Counted from the first letter of the stretch, positions 35,690-44,306 are shown. The stretch is DNA of 64,000 nt from UBA11704 sp964491805 (GCA_964491805.1 CAZBGU010000001.1:1-64000); one strand, 5' to 3'. Notes: generated by a model from the sequence alone, not told the origin. Made by a program: numbers and translations.

Positions 35690-35842
35690 GTGGTCATCCA
35701 CTTCGCAAGTAATTGCGGTGGGCGACTGCGCTCACATAAGGCATTTATCTTTGGAGCATGCCACGCTCACCACAATTGTGTGCGAGGCAAATAAAACCAC
35801 TCACGGTCGCGTTGCGACCGTGAGTGGTTTTATTTGCCTCGC
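35690..35842 (+). ncRNA. structured small RNA of unknown class (about 150 nt)
   Basis: Between the promoter and a strong terminator there is no reading frame but clear secondary structure. GTGG(TCAT)CCAC forms a 5' hairpin at 35690-35701. CTTCGCA (35701-35707) pairs with 35781-35787. AATTGCGGTGGGCG (35711-35724) pairs with 35764-35777 with one mismatch. GGCAT pairs with ATGCC at the tip, leaving a large asymmetric internal loop. A long irregular hairpin with a bulge is the general shape of 6S RNA, but no conserved 6S, SRP or RNase P motif is identified. The lower helix overlaps the terminator arm, so the two could be alternatives. Confidence 0.6.
35782..35842 (+). terminator. very long perfect hairpin terminator
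   Basis: A 29-bp perfect stem with a 3-nt loop (GTT). AAATAAAA in the 5' arm and TTTTATTT in the 3' arm make it able to terminate transcription on both strands. Confidence 0.85.
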
Positions 35843-35894
35843 GCCCTTGCTTGCTATTCGATATATATATACTTTATTTGTCTAACGTATATAT

Positions 35895-36540
35895 ATGACA
35901 AATCCAAACTTTAATATAGACGGTTTTTCTTTGGAGACGCCTGACCAGGCGGAACTGCGAGTAAAAGGACCTCCTAATGCCCCTAAGGTTTCAAAGAATC
36001 CAGAGGCAGAAAATGAAAAGTATATAATTCGACCAATAAAAAGTGCACCAGCAAGTGAGGAACGTAGGACAGCGATATTAGAGCAAATTGGCCCTGGTAC
36101 AAAAAAAACCTGAAGTACAACCGAACATTGTAGAACCTCCACGTGAAGAACCGACAACGTATGATGATCGTAAACTATGCCAAATAGCAGAGGGTTTAGG
36201 TTATGATAGAGCAAGAATAGTTCGGCTTACTCCATCCGAGATTAGATATCGTTTTGATACTCTTTATCAACATAATCGGAAAGAATGGTCTGGAGCGACC
36301 GCACTTGGAACTTTTACTGTAGCTGCAACTGGTGGGATACTTGCTATCGGTTCGTCTGTCCCTGGTTCTGCCTTTGCGGTGTCTTCATTGCTTGCTGCAC
36401 CACTTGCGATGCCTACGTTTCTTGTGGGTTCTGCATTATTGTTGGGTGGAGGTATGGCACTTGGTGCCGGGTATCAAATATTTAAATCATGGAAAAATAG
36501 AAGAAAAGCTGACAAAGCGCTTCAAGAAGGAGGGTACTAA
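35895..36540 (+). pseudogene. frameshifted membrane protein gene (two frames joined at an A8 run)
   Basis: The first frame (35895-36113) encodes a Pro/Glu-rich soluble stretch that stops just after a run of eight A at 36101-36108. The second frame continues at once with KPEVQPNIVEPPREEP, a soluble domain with a possible short helix-turn-helix (LCQIAEGLGYDRARIV), two or three hydrophobic segments (about 36295-36480) and a basic tail, ending at 36540. Read through the A-run with a one-base slip, a single protein of about 214 residues results. Either the gene is broken, the base count of the run is a sequencing error, or slippage on A8 is used on purpose. The family is not recognised. Confidence 0.65.
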
Positions 36541-36620
36541 AAAATTAGTAACAATCAGAATTACTATAAAAGCAAGGATTTGTTCGCTTTTCTCATGCCT
36601 ATTACCACCTAATACTTAGT

Positions 36621-37802
36621 CTAGCACTCCCCAACTGACCATGATCCGTTTGCGGTTATTTTTACTTTTGGTGATTCGTCCTCCGCAATGTGGAGTAGTC
36701 CTGTTGCTGCAATCATGAGGCCGTTATCAGTGGATAAGTTGCGGTTAGGTATAAAGAGGCTGAATCCTTCTGCTTCTGCAAGATGTTTGAGCGCAAATCT
36801 GACATGTGAGTTAGCACTTACTCCGCCGCCAACAATCAGTGTCTTGGCACGTGTCTCGTACATTGCTTGGCGTACTTTGTGTATAAGAACATCAGTGACC
36901 GCATTTTCAAATTCTAGCGCAAGCATTCGTTTCGTTCTGTCGTCGAGATCTCCTCGTTTCTTTGTTCGTGTGAGAACTGCAGTCTTAAGACCGCTAAATG
37001 AAAAATTAAGATCACCGCTATGGAGCATGGGGCGAGGCAGTCTCAAGTCCTCGTCAACCACTAGACCTTCCTTACGTGCGTGTTCTGCAAGGCGGGATAT
37101 TTCTGGGCCGCCAGGGTACGGAAGATCGAGCATACGTGCCGCTTTGTCGAAAGCCTCTCCAACTGCGTCATCTTTTGTTTTACCTATTACTTTATATGAT
37201 CGAAGTTTTGGTACATGCACAAGTTCTGTGTGTCCACCTGATATAAGGAGTGCACACGCAGGTAAATCTATATCTGATATTTCATAAGTATCTTCTGTGA
37301 CAGAAATGAGCCCAGCAACGATGTGTCCTTCCATGTGATTGATAGGGTATACAGGTACGTCCCATAGAAGTCTGAGAGCAAGGGCAGCGTTAACACCAAC
37401 CCATAGTGCTGGCTCAAGTCCTGGTCCTTGGGTAACTGCGATAGCGTCGATTGCTGGCTTTTGAATACCTTCGAAGAGTACTTTCATTGCTGCTAGCATT
37501 TCTGGTTCTCGCTCAAGAAGGGTCTCGAGCTTTTTTCTTTCTGCGTTAGGAATGTGGTAGGTGTTGGTTCGTTCCGTTATGAGTTCTGCTTCGCCAAGAG
37601 CTTCAGCAATGAGTTGCGTAATGGCTTTCGTATGTTCGCGTTTCGCTAGAGCCGGGAAGACGCCACCATACTGTGCATGGAGGTCAATCTGAGAAAGGAT
37701 TTTGTGTGACAATACTTCGAATCGTACCTGTTTGCCACGAACACGCTTCACAAGTGAAATAGCTGTCTCGTCGCAACTCGTTTCGATAGCAAGGAGGATC
37801 AT
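36621..37802 (-). CDS. tsaD: tRNA N6-threonylcarbamoyladenosine transferase TsaD
   Basis: TsaD transfers threonylcarbamoyl from TC-AMP to A37 of ANN-decoding tRNAs together with TsaB/TsaE. Seen: LAIETSCDETAISLV, AVTQGPGLEPALWVG, the metal site INHMEGHIVAG, LLISGGHTELVHV, DAVGEAFDKAARMLDLPYPGG, and LIVGGGVSANSHVR. At 393 aa it is about 50 residues longer than usual, due to an insertion near residues 70-110 (ITERTNTYHIPNAERKKLE region). AGTATA on the plus strand at 37813-37818 is a TATACT -10 box 10 nt from the ATG. Confidence 0.96.
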   Translation of the reverse strand: MILLAIETSCDETAISLVKRVRGKQVRFEVLSHKILSQIDLHAQYGGVFPALAKREHTKAITQLIAEALGEAELITERTNTYHIPNAERKKLETLLEREPEMLAAMKVLFEGIQKPAIDAIAVTQGPGLEPALWVGVNAALALRLLWDVPVYPINHMEGHIVAGLISVTEDTYEISDIDLPACALLISGGHTELVHVPKLRSYKVIGKTKDDAVGEAFDKAARMLDLPYPGGPEISRLAEHARKEGLVVDEDLRLPRPMLHSGDLNFSFSGLKTAVLTRTKKRGDLDDRTKRMLALEFENAVTDVLIHKVRQAMYETRAKTLIVGGGVSANSHVRFALKHLAEAEGFSLFIPNRNLSTDNGLMIAATGLLHIAEDESPKVKITANGSWSVGEC

Positions 37803-37898
37803 AATGTTTGACAGTATATCAAATTTACTAGTAATGGTGTTAGTTTGCAGATTTCTGTGCGCTTGTCCAAAGAGTAACTCTGTTGTAGAGTTGGTGGT

Positions 37899-38345
37899 AT
37901 GAAATTAGTAATTCTTAGTGTTGGTAAAGAAAAGGACGAAGTAAGTGCTGAACTTGTTCGACATTTTGAACTTCGCCTCCTTAGATACCTCCCTGTTGAA
38001 TGGTTGCATGTTGACCATGCGGCAACAAAAGAAAAAGAAAGTGAAAAGATTCTTAGCCTTCTTAAGAAGGAGGATTATGTAGTTCTTCTTGATGAAAAGG
38101 GGAGAGATATGAAAAGTGAAGCACTTGCTGAAATGGTAGAGAATCGTATGGTTGATTCTGTAAGGCGTATGATCTTTATTATTGGTGGAGCCTACGGTGT
38201 TTCTGAGAATGTGTTCGCACGAGCTAACTATATTTGGAAGCTCTCGTCACTTGTGTTCCCTCACATGCTTGTGCGTATTATTCTTGTTGAGCAGCTCTAC
38301 CGTGCGATGACCCTTTTGAAAGGAGAGAAGTATCATCATGAGTAG
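37899..38345 (+). CDS. rlmH: 23S rRNA pseudouridine-1915 N3-methyltransferase RlmH
   Basis: A SPOUT methyltransferase that modifies pseudouridine 1915 in helix 69 of 23S rRNA. Conserved blocks: LLDEKGRDMKSEALA, IFIIGGAYGVSENVF and the C-terminal knot LVFPHMLVRIILVEQLYRAMTL. 148 aa is close to the usual 155. TTGTCC and TAGAGT with 17-nt spacing precede the gene, the -10 ending 7 nt before the ATG (leaderless). The gene is divergent from tsaD. Confidence 0.94.
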   Translation: MKLVILSVGKEKDEVSAELVRHFELRLLRYLPVEWLHVDHAATKEKESEKILSLLKKEDYVVLLDEKGRDMKSEALAEMVENRMVDSVRRMIFIIGGAYGVSENVFARANYIWKLSSLVFPHMLVRIILVEQLYRAMTLLKGEKYHHE

Positions 38346-38387
38346 AGGTTTTCTAAAAACAATAGACACTTGTTGTTATTTTTGTTC

Positions 38388-38463
38388 TGGTGGACAGTAG
38401 AGGATTCGAACCTCTGACATCTACAACGTCAATGTAGCGCTCTACCAACTGAGCTAACCGTCC
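38388..38463 (-). tRNA. tRNA-Val (anticodon GAC)
   Basis: On the minus strand: acceptor GGACGGT/ACTGTCC, D arm GCTC/GAGC, anticodon stem CTACA/TGTAG with loop TTGACGT giving GAC, and T arm AGAGG-TTCGAAT-CCTCT. The 3' CCA is encoded. Confidence 0.95.
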
Positions 38464-38573
38464 CTATGATCTACTAGTATACTATATAACACCAATTTTG
38501 AAAAAGTAAAATAATATGGTATTATATCGCGTACCGGTGATACTTTTTATTAAAAGGGTTTCACTATAAAGAC

Positions 38574-38648
38574 GGCCCCATCGTCTATCGGTTAGGACAT
38601 CGGCTTTTCATGCCGGTAAGCGGAGTTCGACTCTCCGTGGGGTCACCA
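38574..38648 (+). tRNA. tRNA-Glu (anticodon TTC)
   Basis: Acceptor GGCCCCA/TGGGGTC, D arm GTCT/GGAC, anticodon stem TCGGC/GCCGG with loop TTTTCAT giving UUC, and T arm CGGAG-TTCGACT-CTCCG. The 3' CCA is encoded. It is divergent from tRNA-Val. Confidence 0.95.
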
Positions 38649-39197
38649 ACAGGTCTTTATTGACCTTAAATTCTTCTGAGAGCTTGAAAACTAAAGATAG
38701 TTTTGGTGTTCCACTAACTAATTCTGTATAGGTTGGAAGTTCATCAAAGAAAAGGGTACATACTGAAAACCGGCTTCCATTTTAAAATCTCTTTTTCCAA
38801 GGTGTTCCACTCTAGGACGTATCGGCTCACAAATAGTAACAAAGCGGTCGTTGAAGCACTCAAACCCCTTTTTGCACTTATATCTCAACGTGGATCTTAA
38901 AGTCAGGTGGTTATGTCATCATTTCATTACTCCATCCAGATTACTGTAGAAAAGAGTTAGGGAGTAAGGGGTTGAAAGCAGTAGAGGGAACTCCTATGGA
39001 AGTAAGTGTATTCGGAACAACTCTTCACTATTTTTATCACGAACTTGAAGCGTATCTTGGTGAGGGGCTATATGCCGTTTCTTTACACCAAGCAACAAAA
39101 TTCTCAACGTCAGCTTCTTCAAGCTCCATTTTTTGGTTGCGATATTTGCAGCATTCTTCTGTTATTTTCCTGATATAACAGAAGAAATTATTTATAG
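38649..39197 (-). other. gene-poor 550-nt stretch with a possible gene remnant
   Basis: No intact gene is supported. On the minus strand an open stretch of about 65 codons ends with TAG at 38718-38720 (reading ...FVTICEPIRPRVEHL...) but has no good start, and a second short stretch near 39037-39130 reads MELEEADVENFVAWCKE. A direct repeat GGTGTTCCACT occurs near 38705 and 38800. With two insertion sequences within 2 kb, decayed mobile or accessory DNA is the likeliest reading. Confidence 0.35.
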
Positions 39198-39225
39198 AAA
39201 AAGCCCTACCGAAGTAGGGCTTTTT
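39198..39225. terminator. bidirectional intrinsic terminator
   Basis: AAAAAGCCCTAC, CGAA, GTAGGGCTTTTT: a 12-bp stem with A and T tracts. It serves the minus-strand gene at 39243-39731. Confidence 0.88.
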
Positions 39226-39242
39226 CGCACTGCGTTCCCTGC

Positions 39243-39731
39243 TCACATTCTTGCAAGCCGAAGCGTTCCTTCCGAGTCGGTTGCGACCGACCAAACGATT
39301 TGGTCGTTGTGGTCGATGACCGTTTCTCTTCGGTTGAAAAGGCGACCGTTCAGCCAGAGTTCTTCACGGTACAGCCGACCATTCGGCGTCATACCTGCAT
39401 AGAACATATTGGCGATGCCTTTGTCACCAAACGAAGTGGTGACGGGTGTGGTACGCCAGAAGCCGACACGATTGTGGTAGTAACTACCATCAATCGACAT
39501 CGTGATGATGAGTTTCCCCATCGTTGCGACTGCCGTATTGCCGGTTACTTCCACAGCGAGCTTCTCGCCGTTCATCGTGGCTTCGTAGCCGGTCGATTTG
39601 TAGTTGAAGATCATCTGGCCGAGAGGTTGCCCATTCCCATCTTTCAGGAAGTAAGACACTTGTTGTGCGAAAGCATTGCCGAAGCAAAGCAGGGAGAGAA
39701 CGAGTGCGATTTGTCCAAAGAGCTTCTTCAT
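39243..39731 (-). CDS. secreted protein of unknown function (162 aa)
   Basis: A textbook signal peptide (KKLFGQIALVLSLLCFGNAFA, cleavage before QQ) precedes a beta-strand-rich domain, with VSYFLKDGNGQPLGQM at its start and repeated short strand-turn motifs such as MNGEKLAVEVTGN and WLNGRLFNRRE. No family recognised; it may be an antiparallel-sheet envelope protein. AAAGGACA (Shine-Dalgarno-like) lies about 8 nt before the ATG. It is clearly richer in G+C than its neighbours and has its own bidirectional terminator, so it joins the cassette-like genes of this window. Confidence 0.75.
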   Translation of the reverse strand: MKKLFGQIALVLSLLCFGNAFAQQVSYFLKDGNGQPLGQMIFNYKSTGYEATMNGEKLAVEVTGNTAVATMGKLIITMSIDGSYYHNRVGFWRTTPVTTSFGDKGIANMFYAGMTPNGRLYREELWLNGRLFNRRETVIDHNDQIVWSVATDSEGTLRLARM

Positions 39732-39820
39732 TGCCGTGTCCTTTCAGGAAAATTGACGGGATTTATTAGAACTATTATATTATTACATATTTTAGCCAAT
39801 TTGTCAATATCACCGTTGGC

Positions 39821-40853
39821 GAATTCAACTCCGAAGTGCAACACCCATGACTTGTAATGGTGTTGACCAGTTGAGGCGTTTTCTTGGTCGTGTGTTAAGT
39901 ATATACTCTACTTTCTGTATATCTTCATCAGATATCTGTGTAAAGTCAGTCCCTTTAGGAAAGTATTCACGAATGAGTCCATTGGTATTCTCATTAGTAC
40001 CTCGTTCCCATGAATGATATGGATGAGCGTAGTAAATAGAGGTCTCGAGAGTATCTTCCATATCTTTCCAATTGGTGTTCTCGCTACCATTGTCGAGTGT
40101 TACGGTATGACATGGGAAATAGATAAGCCTTTTCATGGCTTCTACAGTAAGAAATACTTGTCTTGCTTTTCACACGAGTTATGAGTACGAACCCACTCTT
40201 GCGGTCAACAAGTGTATTAATTCCTGGCTTATGGTTACAAGACTCTACAGTGTCTCCTTCCCAGTCACCAAGACGTCTACGTGTTTCTACGATGTGGGGA
40301 CGTATATCAATACTCTTACCAGAAACACGTTCCAGCTTAGTTGTTGTGCGTAATCCATGATGAGTCCTCCGCTTTTGTTTTCTTCGTAAATATGGATGCA
40401 AATCTTCTTTCTTTGGTTTAAGAAGTCCCCAGCCATCTCTATGTATCTGATGATAGATGTATTGATAGATTGCTTCCTGAGAAATATTACCAAGTTTCTC
40501 TTTCTTAATCATTCCAGCTATTTGTTCTGGTGACCAACTGAGCTTTAGATGTGAGATGACGTAGTCTCGTATTGTATCGTTCTTGAGCCTATCTTCTCTT
40601 ACTCTTTGTGTACGCTTATGAAGAGCTTTTTCATGAGCAAGGCGAGGTGTATATTGATTCCTTGTTTGTGGATAGTTCCTTCGTAGCTCTCTTGATATCG
40701 AGGACGGGGAGCGTTGTAAAACTTCAGCTATATATCTAATTGATTTCTTTTGCCATAGTAATTCTTGGAGTTTTTCTCGTTCCATAATACTTAAATGCTT
40801 GTAATTCATATGCTTCTATTTTACTAGAAGTGTTGCACTTACTTGTTGAATTC
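39821..40853 (-). mobile_element. IS30-family insertion sequence (about 1033 bp)
   Basis: The ends are 24-bp imperfect inverted repeats: 39821-39844 begins GAATTCAAC and ends AGTGCAACAC, and 40830-40853 is its inverted counterpart (about 20 of 24 match). The transposase fills the interior on the minus strand and its stop lies inside the left repeat. No flanking target duplication is obvious (GGC on the left, ACT on the right). Confidence 0.85.
39825..40809 (-). pseudogene. IS30-family transposase, frameshifted
   Basis: The N-terminal frame (40084-40809) has the IS30 helix-turn-helix start (MNYKHLSIMEREKLQELL, then SPSSISRELRRN), LSWSPEQIAGMI and RLGDWEGDTVES with the first Asp of the DDE triad. 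The C-terminal frame (39825-40136) continues with VTLDNGSENTNW (second Asp), SWERGTNENTNGLIREYFPKG (the Glu) and LNTRPRKRLNW. The break lies near 40147-40155, where one base too many or too few separates the frames. All DDE residues are present in total, so a recent mutation, a sequencing error or programmed frameshifting is possible. Confidence 0.85.
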
Positions 40854-40868
40854 ACTGTTATAGTTCAC

Positions 40869-41779
40869 TACCTTGAGAACACCCTACTTAAAAATAGGAT
40901 ATTCTCATTGCATGTACTCAACTAACAAACATTTACCAAGAATTAGACGAGATGTAGCAATCTTTGCAAAGAAGTATGGAATACGTACAGCAAGTAGACA
41001 TTATGGATATGCGGTAAGTGCTATTCATAAATGGATAAAGGTGTTGGATAAAATGGGACATCATCCAATACCAACAAAGAGCTCACGACCTCACAGTCAT
41101 CCAAGAGCTACAGATGAAAGTATTGTTAAGAAAATAGTCGATAAACGAATAGAAGTAAGAAGAAGTGCAGAGGTGGTACATGAGTATCTCAAACGTGAAG
41201 GAACAGTGGTATCTCTTACTACTGTAAAGAGAACTCTTGCACGTAAGAACCTTCTTAACAAACGTAGTCCTTGGAAGAGATATCACCCACCTGTAGATAG
41301 ACCGTATCCTACAAAAGCTGGTGATTTGGTCGAAATTGACATCATACACACAATGCAGAGTAAGAAGGTACGAATGTATACTTTCGTACTCATTGATGTA
41401 TATTCGAGATGGATATACGCAAAGAGCTATCAGAAGATTAATGCAAAGACATCACTTAAATTTGTTGCACTGGCACAGAAAGAATCATCCTTCCATTTCA
41501 GTATGATTCAAACAGACCATGGACCAGAATTTAGTACATGGTTTGTGTCTCAGGTGAAGAAGAATCACAGATATACACGTATTGGTAAACCTAATGATAA
41601 CTCTCATATTGAACGAGCTAATAGAACTATACAAGAAGAGTGTTTAGATAGATTAATTCCTACACCTCGTATATTCAACAAAGCACTTACCTGCTACCTT
41701 CATTACTACAATACACAGAGATTGCACTTTGGAATTCAATTAAAAACACCAGCAGAAATGCTTGGGTGTTCTCAAGGTA
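40869..41779 (+). mobile_element. IS481/IS3-like insertion sequence
   Basis: TACCTTGAGAACACCC at 40869-40884 is repeated exactly inverted at 41764-41779, with CA a further base out on both sides. The transposase lies between the repeats, and its last three codons (including the stop) extend just beyond the right one. The left end is only 15 bp from the right end of the IS30-like element, so two unrelated insertion sequences sit side by side. Confidence 0.82.
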
Positions 41780-41787
41780 TTGATTAG
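40912..41787 (+). CDS. DDE transposase/integrase, IS481/IS3-like (291 aa)
   Basis: The N-terminal part is a helix-turn-helix region (ARF-like IFAKKYGIRTASRHYGYAVSAIHKW... pattern), and the rve integrase core has all three catalytic positions: Asp in LVEIDIIHTMQ, Asp in IQTDHGPEFS and Glu in NSHIERANRTIQEE. The YNTQRLHFGIQLKTPAE ending is typical for the group. A single intact frame, without the -1 frameshift seen in classic IS3, favours IS481. ATG 40912 begins just inside the left inverted repeat. The element looks able to move. Confidence 0.88.
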   Translation: MYSTNKHLPRIRRDVAIFAKKYGIRTASRHYGYAVSAIHKWIKVLDKMGHHPIPTKSSRPHSHPRATDESIVKKIVDKRIEVRRSAEVVHEYLKREGTVVSLTTVKRTLARKNLLNKRSPWKRYHPPVDRPYPTKAGDLVEIDIIHTMQSKKVRMYTFVLIDVYSRWIYAKSYQKINAKTSLKFVALAQKESSFHFSMIQTDHGPEFSTWFVSQVKKNHRYTRIGKPNDNSHIERANRTIQEECLDRLIPTPRIFNKALTCYLHYYNTQRLHFGIQLKTPAEMLGCSQGID

Positions 41788-41968
41788 AATACGGACAGGT
41801 AAGTAGCTTGGGTGACCTCACTGTCTGCAAGTGTTATGTGTGCTCCCTGACAACTTCTGCTAGTATGGGGATATTGGCATGTACAACCACCAACTAAAGT
41901 AGCTATACGTTATCATGGGAGTAATTGCTTTGGCTCTGTGATTTATTTGCCATGGTATACTTGCTTAC

Positions 41969-42223
41969 ATGATCGATCCAGAGTTAAAACATCATCTTGA
42001 AAGGATAGAGGCAGAGTTAAAAGAATTTCATCGAACCTCAACAAGTCTTTCGGCGACACTTACTCGTGGATTGGTGTATGGTGGAGGGTATGTAATTGGT
42101 GCGGTACTCGTGGTTCTTCTTGTTGGATGGATACTTAATATTGTCGGTATTATTCCTGTATTCAATGATCAGGTTAGAGAGTTTCGTGCAGCTCTTGACC
42201 ATGTAAGTACCCCAGTAAAATAA
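41969..42223 (+). CDS. DUF5665-like small membrane protein (84 aa)
   Basis: A charged N-terminal helix (residues 1-25, ELKHHLERIEAELKEF), then SATLTRGLVYGGGYVIGAV leading into one or two hydrophobic segments (residues about 36-62), and a short amphipathic end. This layout is that of DUF5665 proteins, which are common and unstudied in this lineage. TATACT at 41956-41961 ends 7 nt before the ATG (leaderless). Confidence 0.75.
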   Translation: MIDPELKHHLERIEAELKEFHRTSTSLSATLTRGLVYGGGYVIGAVLVVLLVGWILNIVGIIPVFNDQVREFRAALDHVSTPVK

Positions 42224-42472
42224 AAAAGTTCTTGTAGCAACCAGGAATGGTATTGTATATTCCATTTCTTTTGAATGAGTGTAGTGTTACTTACCCGGAG
42301 TTCTTTGGGCTCTCTTACTTTTCCAAGCGGTTAACTTATTAGTTCGCCTACATCTAAAAGAAGGTCAAATAGAAAATGGTAAACGAAACAGCGCATTGAA
42401 TTACTTTTTATATGAGTGAATATGCCTGTATACATTCTAGATATTACCGTCTATACTGGTAAAAATTAGAGT

Positions 42473-43999
42473 ATGTATCACGAACAATTAGTCAATCATA
42501 TAATTTCGAAAAAATCCGCTGGACTATCTCGTGAGGACATTCAAAAGGAGTTGCTTTCAGATGGCTGGAAGAAGGAAGATATTGATCTTGCGTATCATTA
42601 TGTAGACCACCCTGCAGAACTTAAGCGACCATCTATCTATAGAATTATTCACTCAGAAGTTAAGACGTCTGTTTTTATACTCACGCTCATTGCAACAATC
42701 GGCGCTAGTGCAACATTCTTTTCTTACTTTGGAACAGAAGTGAATAACTACACTGTGATAGCATCAGCGTTACCTGCACAAGAAAAAACAATTTTTAAGT
42801 ATGGAGTTCAGCCAGCACTTTCTAACATAGATTTTTTTAATACGATAAAAAATCAATTTATCAGTGAAAAAGTAACCTTTGTTGAGGTTGATCTCTCTCG
42901 TATGATTGCTCGTGTGTATAGAGATGGTGTAGCAGTAGTTGAAGTTCCTGTGAAGACAAAAGGGAAGGAAGGTTCGTGGTGGGAGACGCCTGCCGGGCTA
43001 TACAAAATACAAACAAAAGAAAAGACACATTATTCTAGTATGGGGCATGTAACTCAGCCGTGGAGTATGCAGTTCCAAGGTAACTTTTTTATTCACGGCT
43101 GGCCGGTATATGACGATGGTCGTCCAGTGGCTTCGACATTTTCTGGAGGTTGCGTTCGTCTTGCAGATGACGATGCAAAAAAAATCTATGATGCCGTAAC
43201 TGTCGGTACTCCAATACTAGTGTACGAAAAAGATTTTGTTCTTGACTCTTTTGTTTATTCTGAAAGAATACCCGGATCGCAATCTTTTGTGACATTGTAC
43301 GCTGACATGTATAACAATTTTGTTTTTTATGAAAAGAACAAAAATGAGTCTGTTGCGATTGGTGGGATTACAAAGTTGATGACCGCACTTATTGCAACTG
43401 AATATATCAATATTGAGAAAAATACTACAATTGAAGAATCTGATCTTGTTCCGACAGAAGTCCCTCGACTAAAAATAGGAATGAAAATTGATATGTATCA
43501 GTTACTCTTTCCTTTACTTCGGGAATCTTCAAATGAAGCAGGGGAGGCAATTGCATCATCGTATGGCAGGTCTCTATTTATTAAGCATATGAATGAAAAA
43601 GCGAAGTCTATCGGCATGACTCACACAGTTTTTGTTGATCCAACGGGTGTGTCAGATAAGAATGTGTCGACAGCTGAAGATTTATTCATGTTGGCAAAAT
43701 ATATTTATAACAACAGAAGCTTTATTTTTGCAATTACTTCGGGAAAGGTAAAAACAAATACATACGGCCAAAGTATCTTTGAGTCACTTAGAGAGTCAGA
43801 TAGCGTCAGTAAAGATAATTTCTTCTTTGGTGGGGTAAGTGGTCAGAATGCTGGGGGTCTCGGGTATAATATTGCTGTATTCACTCCAGAACTAAACGGT
43901 ACCACTCGGCCAATTTTTTTGGTAACTCTAGGATCACAGGATGAAAAAAATGACATTCGTAAAGGGTTAGCATATATCTTTGAAAGATATGGAAAGTAA
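42473..43999 (+). CDS. L,D-transpeptidase (YkuD) fused to a degenerate D,D-carboxypeptidase-like domain (508 aa)
   Basis: An N-terminal three-helix segment (residues 1-45) found on many envelope proteins of this group precedes one membrane helix (about 64-83). Residues about 140-260 are a YkuD domain with the full catalytic motif: HGWPVYDDGRPVASTF then SGGCVRL with the nucleophilic Cys. Residues about 270-508 resemble peptidase S11, but the SxxK motif is GITK (Ser to Gly), and the KTG motif reads VSG; only SSN (SxN) remains. The second domain therefore probably binds but does not cleave peptidoglycan stems. The L,D-transpeptidase would make 3-3 cross-links or anchor proteins. Confidence 0.87.
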   Translation: MYHEQLVNHIISKKSAGLSREDIQKELLSDGWKKEDIDLAYHYVDHPAELKRPSIYRIIHSEVKTSVFILTLIATIGASATFFSYFGTEVNNYTVIASALPAQEKTIFKYGVQPALSNIDFFNTIKNQFISEKVTFVEVDLSRMIARVYRDGVAVVEVPVKTKGKEGSWWETPAGLYKIQTKEKTHYSSMGHVTQPWSMQFQGNFFIHGWPVYDDGRPVASTFSGGCVRLADDDAKKIYDAVTVGTPILVYEKDFVLDSFVYSERIPGSQSFVTLYADMYNNFVFYEKNKNESVAIGGITKLMTALIATEYINIEKNTTIEESDLVPTEVPRLKIGMKIDMYQLLFPLLRESSNEAGEAIASSYGRSLFIKHMNEKAKSIGMTHTVFVDPTGVSDKNVSTAEDLFMLAKYIYNNRSFIFAITSGKVKTNTYGQSIFESLRESDSVSKDNFFFGGVSGQNAGGLGYNIAVFTPELNGTTRPIFLVTLGSQDEKNDIRKGLAYIFERYGK

Positions 44000-44009
44000 G
44001 AGAGTTCTC

Positions 44010-44306
44010 TTACAATAAAGTTTCTCCAACTTTTTCCATCGCACTAATGATTGATTTTAATTTTTTACCTTTTTCTGTGAGTGAGTAGAAGTGCTCATGA
44101 TTGATTACAATATCTTCATCGGTCAATTTCGAAAGTTTAAGTGTTAGTGTTCTTGTGCTTATTCCTGTAAGCGACTTTTCGAGTTCACAAAAGCGCATTG
44201 GTGATAGTAGAAGATCTCGAATAATAAGAATAGTCCAGCCATCACTAAGTATTTCGGTTAGTTTTTGGATTGGGCATATCTTAGTTTCATGATATAGATT
44301 TTTCAT
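44010..44306 (-). CDS. HxlR-family winged-helix regulator (98 aa)
   Basis: The HxlR signature is complete: CPIQKLTEILSDGWTILIIRDLL, MRFCELEKSLTGISTRTLTLKL, and YSLTEKGKKL. Cys at residue about 11 is the position that often senses electrophiles or oxidants in this family. It is divergent from a flavodoxin-fold oxidoreductase across a 99-bp gap holding two identical operator-like palindromes, so it probably controls that gene and itself. Confidence 0.92.
   Translation of the reverse strand: MKNLYHETKICPIQKLTEILSDGWTILIIRDLLLSPMRFCELEKSLTGISTRTLTLKLSKLTDEDIVINHEHFYSLTEKGKKLKSIISAMEKVGETLL

Noticed and set aside
35787..35840. Long hairpin considered as an attachment site or mobile-element end
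   Set aside because: A/T tracts in the arms and its place behind a promoter-driven non-coding RNA fit an intrinsic terminator; no second copy is seen in the window.
36688..37287. Long plus-strand frame of 199 codons opposite tsaD
   Set aside because: TsaD on the minus strand has all family motifs; the other frame is a shadow rich in Ser, Arg and Pro.
38972..39178. Short plus-strand frame of 68 codons upstream of the bidirectional terminator
   Set aside because: Low-complexity serine-rich translation, no Shine-Dalgarno, no -10 box near the start; the region looks like decayed DNA.
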